A DNA stretch of 36,112 bases from Gemmatimonas sp. UBA7669. GTDB taxonomy: Bacteria; Gemmatimonadota; Gemmatimonadetes; Gemmatimonadales; Gemmatimonadaceae. The DNA is taken from NCBI RefSeq assembly GCF_002483225.1, contig NZ_DLHL01000046.1:1-36112 (forward strand). The letters run 5' to 3'. Below the pieces are notes generated by a model. That model did no database searches. It had not been told where the DNA came from and saw only the letters and a program-made list of their open reading frames with translations. The first letter of the stretch is position 1. Each line of letters opens with the position of its first letter. Below are positions 32,128 through 36,112 of the stretch, piece after piece. The translations under genes and the position numbers were made by a program.

Positions 32128-33450
32128 ATGAACGAGATGCGGAAGCAGACGGACGAGTGGGCCACGCCCGGCAGCCCCCGCGGGCCCGAGAGCGCCCCGC
32201 GTCAGGGCCTCCCGACGCGCGAGCTGCCCATGCGGGACGGCCGGTCACGGGCCCCGTTCCGCACGCGGCTCTTTGCCATGCTGCTGCTGTTCGCCGTCAT
32301 TCCCTCGGTGGTGGTGACACTCGTCTGGGCCGGCGCCGCGCAGCGCATGCTCTCGCGCTTCTCCGCCCGCTCGGCCTGGGAACGCATCGCCGTGAGCGGC
32401 GAGTCCGCCTTCCGCAGCCTCGATCGCAGTACTCTCACGCCGGCCCAACGGGCGGCCATCGAGCAGCACGAAACCGAACTCCGGGAGTCGGCGCAGTTGG
32501 CGCGGCGCTTCGACTTTGTGGCCGGCCGCTCCATGCGTCTGGTCATCGTCGGCGCCCTCGTGCTGGTGGCCCTCGTGGCCGTGGGCGCCTCGCGTGTGGC
32601 CGGCCACCTCAGTCGCCAGCTCAGTCGTCCGCTCGATGAACTCGTGGGTTGGACGGGCCTCATAAGGCAGGGACGTGTGCTGCCTGACTACGGGGAGCGC
32701 GAAGGCGCGCCGGAGTTTGAGGTGCTGCGCAGCGGCATGCGCACCATGGCCCGCGAGCTCGCGGCCGGCCGGCAGCGCGCCCTGGAAGCCGAACGCGCCG
32801 AGGCCTTCCGCGAGTCGGCGCGGCGCTTTGCGCATGAACTCAAGAATCCGCTCACCCCCATTCGTTTTGCCGTCGACCGGCTGCGGCGCGCGTCGCCGCC
32901 GGAACTCAGCGACACGGTGGAGGTGCTGGCGGAGGAAGCCGCACGCCTCGAAAGCATGGCCAAGAGCTTCGCGCAGTTCGGTCGCCTGCCCGATGGGCCG
33001 CCGGCCGAGGTGGACATGGCGGAGCTGGTGACGCGGGTGGCGCGGAGCACGGTGCCCGAGCGGCTCACCCTCGACCTGCACTGCGACGAGGACCTGCCGC
33101 TGGTGACGGGCTATCATGAGCCGCTGGTGCGGGCGGTGACCAACGTGCTGCTCAACGCCGTGGACGCCTGCGGCAACACCGGCACGATCCGGGTGCATGT
33201 GCTGGCCGCCACGCTGGGCGACGAGCCGGCGGTGGGCGTGGATATCGGCGACACGGGCCCAGGCATCCCGGCTGACACCCTGCCCCGCATCTTCGACCCC
33301 TATGTGACCACCAAGCCGGGCGGCACCGGTCTCGGGCTGGCCATTGCCGCCCAGACGGTCCGGGCACACAACGGACACATTTTTGCCGAGAGCACCGTAG
33401 GGCAGGGCACGACCATGAGTTTGCGCATCCCGGTCCACGGGATCGCCTGA
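32128..33450 (+). CDS. Membrane sensor histidine kinase, NtrY/NtrB-like
   Basis: The 440-residue kinase has a long polar N terminus (1-45), two membrane spans (about 47-70 and 136-155) enclosing a small periplasmic domain of some 65 residues, and a HAMP-like linker (156-215). The dimerisation helix contains FAHELKNPLTPIRFAVDRL, with His236 as the phosphorylation site. The ATPase domain has its N box at NVLLNAVDA (Asn343), DTGPGI (375-380) and GGTGLGLAI (398-406). The H-box ELKNPLTPI is that of NtrY-type kinases, which pair with sigma-54 regulators, and one is encoded two genes later. The start could also be ATG 32137. Confidence 0.93.
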   Translation: MNEMRKQTDEWATPGSPRGPESAPRQGLPTRELPMRDGRSRAPFRTRLFAMLLLFAVIPSVVVTLVWAGAAQRMLSRFSARSAWERIAVSGESAFRSLDRSTLTPAQRAAIEQHETELRESAQLARRFDFVAGRSMRLVIVGALVLVALVAVGASRVAGHLSRQLSRPLDELVGWTGLIRQGRVLPDYGEREGAPEFEVLRSGMRTMARELAAGRQRALEAERAEAFRESARRFAHELKNPLTPIRFAVDRLRRASPPELSDTVEVLAEEAARLESMAKSFAQFGRLPDGPPAEVDMAELVTRVARSTVPERLTLDLHCDEDLPLVTGYHEPLVRAVTNVLLNAVDACGNTGTIRVHVLAATLGDEPAVGVDIGDTGPGIPADTLPRIFDPYVTTKPGGTGLGLAIAAQTVRAHNGHIFAESTVGQGTTMSLRIPVHGIA

Positions 33451-33479
33451 TCGTTTCGCGGCATCACCCAAGGCTCACC

Positions 33480-34100
33480 ATGACACAGTCCAAGCAGAAT
33501 TCCGAGGTGCTCCGGGAAGTCGAAGCGGCGATCCGCGAGGCACAGCAGACGGCCCAGGAGGCCGCGCGCGATGCCGCCGCGAACGCGCGCGAGGCTGCCG
33601 CCGCCGCTCGTGAGGACGCTGCCAACGCCCGTCAGGACGCTGCGATGGCGCGCTTGGGTGATCTGCAGGTCACGCGCAGCGGCGACGGTACCCGCATTAT
33701 CACCCTGCCCGGTGCGAACGGAGAACCCGTGCGCATCGAGGTTGGCCCCAACGGCGCGGTCGTCACCGGTGACCAGGTTTCGCTTACCGGGGCTGCGGTG
33801 CAGGCGCCAACGGCGCCTCGCCGCAAGCAACTGCCCGAAGGTCTCGTGGACATGATGATGGTGATCTTCGGTTTCGTAGCCGTTACCAGCATCGGCACGC
33901 CGCTCGCCAAGGCCTTCGCCAAGCGCTGGGAGCGCAAGGGTGAGAGGGAGCAGCAGCTGCACCTCGCACAGCGCCTCGAGGCCATTGAGCAGGCCATCGA
34001 AACGGTGGCCGTGGAAGTGGAGCGCATCAGCGAAGGCCAGCGCTTTACGTCCAAGCTGCTGGCCGAGCGGGCGCCGAGCGAAATGGATCGGGTGCGATGA
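33480..34100 (+). CDS. Membrane coiled-coil protein of unknown family (first of pair)
   Basis: The 206-residue product has an N-terminal Ala/Glu/Arg heptad region (1-60, repeats such as AAREDAANARQDAA), a short beta-rich segment (62-100, TRIITLPGANGEPVRIEVG), one membrane span (about 121-145) and a C-terminal coiled coil (155-196). It has no signal peptide. Its last part (RLEAIEQAIETVAVEVERIS, then QRFTSKLLAER) closely matches the next protein, so the two are paralogues. It starts 29 bases after the kinase stop, and its end overlaps the next gene by four bases. A role in sensing or in scaffolding the kinase is inference from position. Confidence 0.82.
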   Translation: MTQSKQNSEVLREVEAAIREAQQTAQEAARDAAANAREAAAAAREDAANARQDAAMARLGDLQVTRSGDGTRIITLPGANGEPVRIEVGPNGAVVTGDQVSLTGAAVQAPTAPRRKQLPEGLVDMMMVIFGFVAVTSIGTPLAKAFAKRWERKGEREQQLHLAQRLEAIEQAIETVAVEVERISEGQRFTSKLLAERAPSEMDRVR

Positions 34101-34636
34101 GCGCGCAGGCACAGGAGCGGGCCGTCGACCCCGCGCAGCTCGAGCGGGAGATCAGCGAGCGCGTGGAGCAGGCGGTGTCGGAAGCCGTCAATGCGACCAC
34201 CGAACGCACCGTGGTGCGCAATACCGGCCAGTCACCCATCATCATTTCGGAGAACAATGGGGAATCCGTCACGATCGACTTCAAGGACGGCAACCTCATC
34301 ATCTCGCAGGACGGCAATACGCGGCAGATCCCATGGCGCGATGCGGTGCCCCAGGGCGCGGTGGACATCGCGCAGTCCATGGCGGCCATCGTGTTCTTTC
34401 TTGTCGTGGGCTGGCCAATCGCCCGCGCCATCGCACGTCGTATCAGTCGCCGCGGCGAGACACGCGCCACCGACACCGTACTGCGCCAGCAGTTCGAGGC
34501 GCGCTTCGAAAATCTCGAGCGCAATCTCGACACCGTGGCCATCGAAATGGAAAAGTTGTCGGAGGCGCAGCGCTTCACCACCAAATTGCTCGCCGAACGC
34601 GGCGAGCGCGTGACCGTCCCAATGCACGAACGTTGA
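34097..34636 (+). CDS. Membrane coiled-coil protein of unknown family (second of pair)
   Basis: The 179-residue product mirrors its neighbour: an N-terminal helix (8-36), a beta-rich segment (38-80, IIISENNGESVTIDFKDG), one membrane span (about 92-113) followed by a basic RRISRRGE stretch, and a C-terminal coiled coil (125-168) with LERNLDTVAIEMEKLSEAQRFTTKLLAER. The conserved QRFT(S/T)KLLAER ending is shared with the first paralogue. The start overlaps the preceding stop as ATGA, so translation is coupled. The regulator gene follows after 7 bases. The family is not recognised. Confidence 0.82.
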   Translation: MSAQAQERAVDPAQLEREISERVEQAVSEAVNATTERTVVRNTGQSPIIISENNGESVTIDFKDGNLIISQDGNTRQIPWRDAVPQGAVDIAQSMAAIVFFLVVGWPIARAIARRISRRGETRATDTVLRQQFEARFENLERNLDTVAIEMEKLSEAQRFTTKLLAERGERVTVPMHER

Positions 34637-34643
34637 GGCCCGC

Positions 34644-36056
34644 GTGCCCAGTGTGCTGATCGTGGACGACGAGCCCAACATCCGACGGATGGTGGGCGCG
34701 TTGCTGAGTGCGGAAGGTTACGATGTGCGGGACGCGGCGGATGGCGTCACCGGGCTCGCGCTGGCGGAAACGGCCGAACCCGATGTGGCGCTCATCGACC
34801 TCATGATGCCAGGCTCGCTTGACGGACTGGGCCTGCTGGAAAAGCTGCGCGAGCGCCGGCCCGACGTGCCGGTGGTCATGATGAGTGGACGCGCCGCACT
34901 CACCGATGCCGTGCGCGCCACCAAGCTGGGCGCGTTCACGTTCCTCGAGAAACCGCTCACACCCGAAGGGGTGCTGCTGGCGCTGGCCTCGGCCTTCGAA
35001 CTTCGCCAGGCGCGTCGCGCCGCAGCGGCGTTACGCGAAGACCTCGGCATCTCCGGTGAAATGATCGGCGACTCGCCGGTCATGAAGGACGTGCGCGCCT
35101 TGCTCGCGCGTGTGGGGCCCACCGAAGCGCGCGTGCTCATTACCGGCGAATCGGGCACGGGCAAGGAACTCGCAGCGGCCGCGCTGCATCTGGCCAGCCC
35201 GCGTCGTGACCGGCCGTTTGTGCGCGTGAACTGCGCGGCCATTCCGCGCGATCTCGTCGAAAGCGAAATGTTTGGCCACGAGCGCGGCGCCTTCACCGGC
35301 GCCACCGACCGCCGCATCGGCCGCTTCGAGCTCGCACACACCGGCACGCTCTTTCTCGATGAAGTCGGCGACCTGGGCGCCGAGGCGCAGGCCAAGCTGC
35401 TGCGTGCCATCGAAGCGCGGGAAATCGAGCGGGTGGGCGGCGGCAAACCCATCAAGGTGGACGTGCGCATTCTCGCCGCCACCAACAAGGACCTGGCACG
35501 CGCGGTGGCAGACGGAGCGTTCCGCGAGGATCTGTTCTTCCGCCTCAACGTCATTCCCATTCAGCTGCCGCCGCTGCGTGACCGACCGGGCGACCTTCCC
35601 GCGCTCGTGCGCCACTTCTCGACGCGGCATCGCACCCGCACGGGACGGCCCCTGGTGTCCTGGCGCGACGATGCGCTCGCGGCACTCAGTGCCTACCACT
35701 GGCCCGGCAATGTGCGCGAGCTGGCCAATGTGGTGGAGCGACTGGCCATTCTGCACGCGGGCAGTGAGGTGACCGCGCGGGATGTGCAGCAGGTGGTGCC
35801 GGCGGTGGCTATGGACGCGGCCACGGGGGCCGGTGTGGGGATGGCGGATGCTGGGGTGTTGCCCGGCGAAGGCCTGCCGCTGTCGGACGCGCTGGATGCT
35901 TACGAGCGGCGGCTGATCTCGGCAGCGCTGGCGCAGGCGGATGGGAATGTGGCGGAGGCGGCGCGGAGGCTGCAGACCGATAGGCCCAATCTGTATCGGC
36001 GCATGCGGCGGCTGGGTTTGTCGTCTACTGCTGGGACTTTGGGAGATGAGATGTGA
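34644..36056 (+). CDS. Sigma-54-dependent response regulator, NtrC family
   Basis: This 470-residue regulator has a receiver domain (1-120: acidic pocket VDDE, phosphorylated Asp52, Ser81, Lys103). The AAA+ domain (138-370) has Walker A GESGTGKE (168-175), the sigma-54-contacting GAFTGA (215-220), Walker B TLFLDEV (235-241) and WPGNVREL. A linker and a Fis-type DNA-binding helix-turn-helix complete it (about 425-460, GNVAEAARRLQTDRPNLYRRMRRLGL). It would activate sigma-54 promoters when phosphorylated, most likely by the kinase at 32128. The start is GTG 34644 with GAGG 6 bases upstream. The last codons run into a GAGATG-word repeat, so the C-terminal ten or so residues may be repeat-derived. 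Confidence 0.96.
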   Translation: MPSVLIVDDEPNIRRMVGALLSAEGYDVRDAADGVTGLALAETAEPDVALIDLMMPGSLDGLGLLEKLRERRPDVPVVMMSGRAALTDAVRATKLGAFTFLEKPLTPEGVLLALASAFELRQARRAAAALREDLGISGEMIGDSPVMKDVRALLARVGPTEARVLITGESGTGKELAAAALHLASPRRDRPFVRVNCAAIPRDLVESEMFGHERGAFTGATDRRIGRFELAHTGTLFLDEVGDLGAEAQAKLLRAIEAREIERVGGGKPIKVDVRILAATNKDLARAVADGAFREDLFFRLNVIPIQLPPLRDRPGDLPALVRHFSTRHRTRTGRPLVSWRDDALAALSAYHWPGNVRELANVVERLAILHAGSEVTARDVQQVVPAVAMDAATGAGVGMADAGVLPGEGLPLSDALDAYERRLISAALAQADGNVAEAARRLQTDRPNLYRRMRRLGLSSTAGTLGDEM

Positions 36057-36112
36057 GAGATGGGAGGATGAGACAGAAATGGATGATTGAGATGTGAGCA
36101 ACCAATGAGATG
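36033..36112. repeat. Low-complexity word repeat overlapping the end of the regulator gene
   Basis: Words such as GAGATG, GTGAGAG, ATGGGAG and GATGAG follow one another from inside the last codons of the regulator (stop 36054-36056) to the window edge, with GAGATGTGAG occurring twice (about 36047 and 36089). It resembles the left arm of the element at 5315. It is probably one arm of another palindromic element cut off by the window. Confidence 0.6.

Overview
The window is high-GC bacterial chromosome with dense genes on both strands. The gene content (a Gram-negative envelope with RND efflux and an outer-membrane barrel, rho, ruvX, mltG, a Lys/Ala-rich histone-like protein, and secreted six-bladed-propeller-like proteins) and the protein style suggest a member of Gemmatimonadota. 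That assignment is inference from recalled family resemblance, because no rRNA gene is present.

Layout. From 62 to 15106 every gene is on the minus strand: an outer-membrane barrel gene broken by an in-frame amber codon, a YceI protein, a DUF3108 protein, a small unknown protein, a small membrane protein with its own terminator, a 6-phosphogluconate-dehydrogenase-like oxidoreductase, a tripartite efflux operon (adaptor at 12765, then two RND permeases), and two secreted propeller proteins. From 15342 the plus strand carries tRNA-Arg(CCG), rho, ruvX, mltG, a GT2 glycosyltransferase and an RlmI-type methyltransferase. Next come Fpg/MutM (minus), a degenerate methyltransferase-like protein and a 60-residue unknown (both plus), and a histone-H1-like gene (minus). 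The threonine catabolic pair tdh and kbl follows on the plus strand, then a lipoprotein. A minus-strand run holds an acyl-CoA-synthetase-like enzyme, a large NYN-nuclease/LOTUS-like fusion and a 3-methyladenine glycosylase. The window ends with a plus-strand NtrY/NtrC-like two-component operon that encloses two paralogous membrane coiled-coil proteins.

How genes work together. The adaptor and RND pair should build one efflux pump, and only one of the two permeases keeps the TM4 aspartate. Tdh and Kbl turn threonine into glycine and acetyl-CoA. Rho and RuvX overlap by four bases. The kinase, two membrane proteins and sigma-54 regulator look like one signalling unit.

The most unusual signal is not a gene. 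Many gaps between genes hold palindromic or tandem elements built from short words, often 7 or 8 bases long. They lie near 1-44, 5315-5440, 17257-17370, 20640-20819, 21701-21779, 22711-22738, 25346-25760 and 36033-36112. Arms of a given element match each other closely but usually differ in wording from the other elements. Two elements share a short core, two share an arm, and two overlap the 3' ends of genes. I know of no name for this family.
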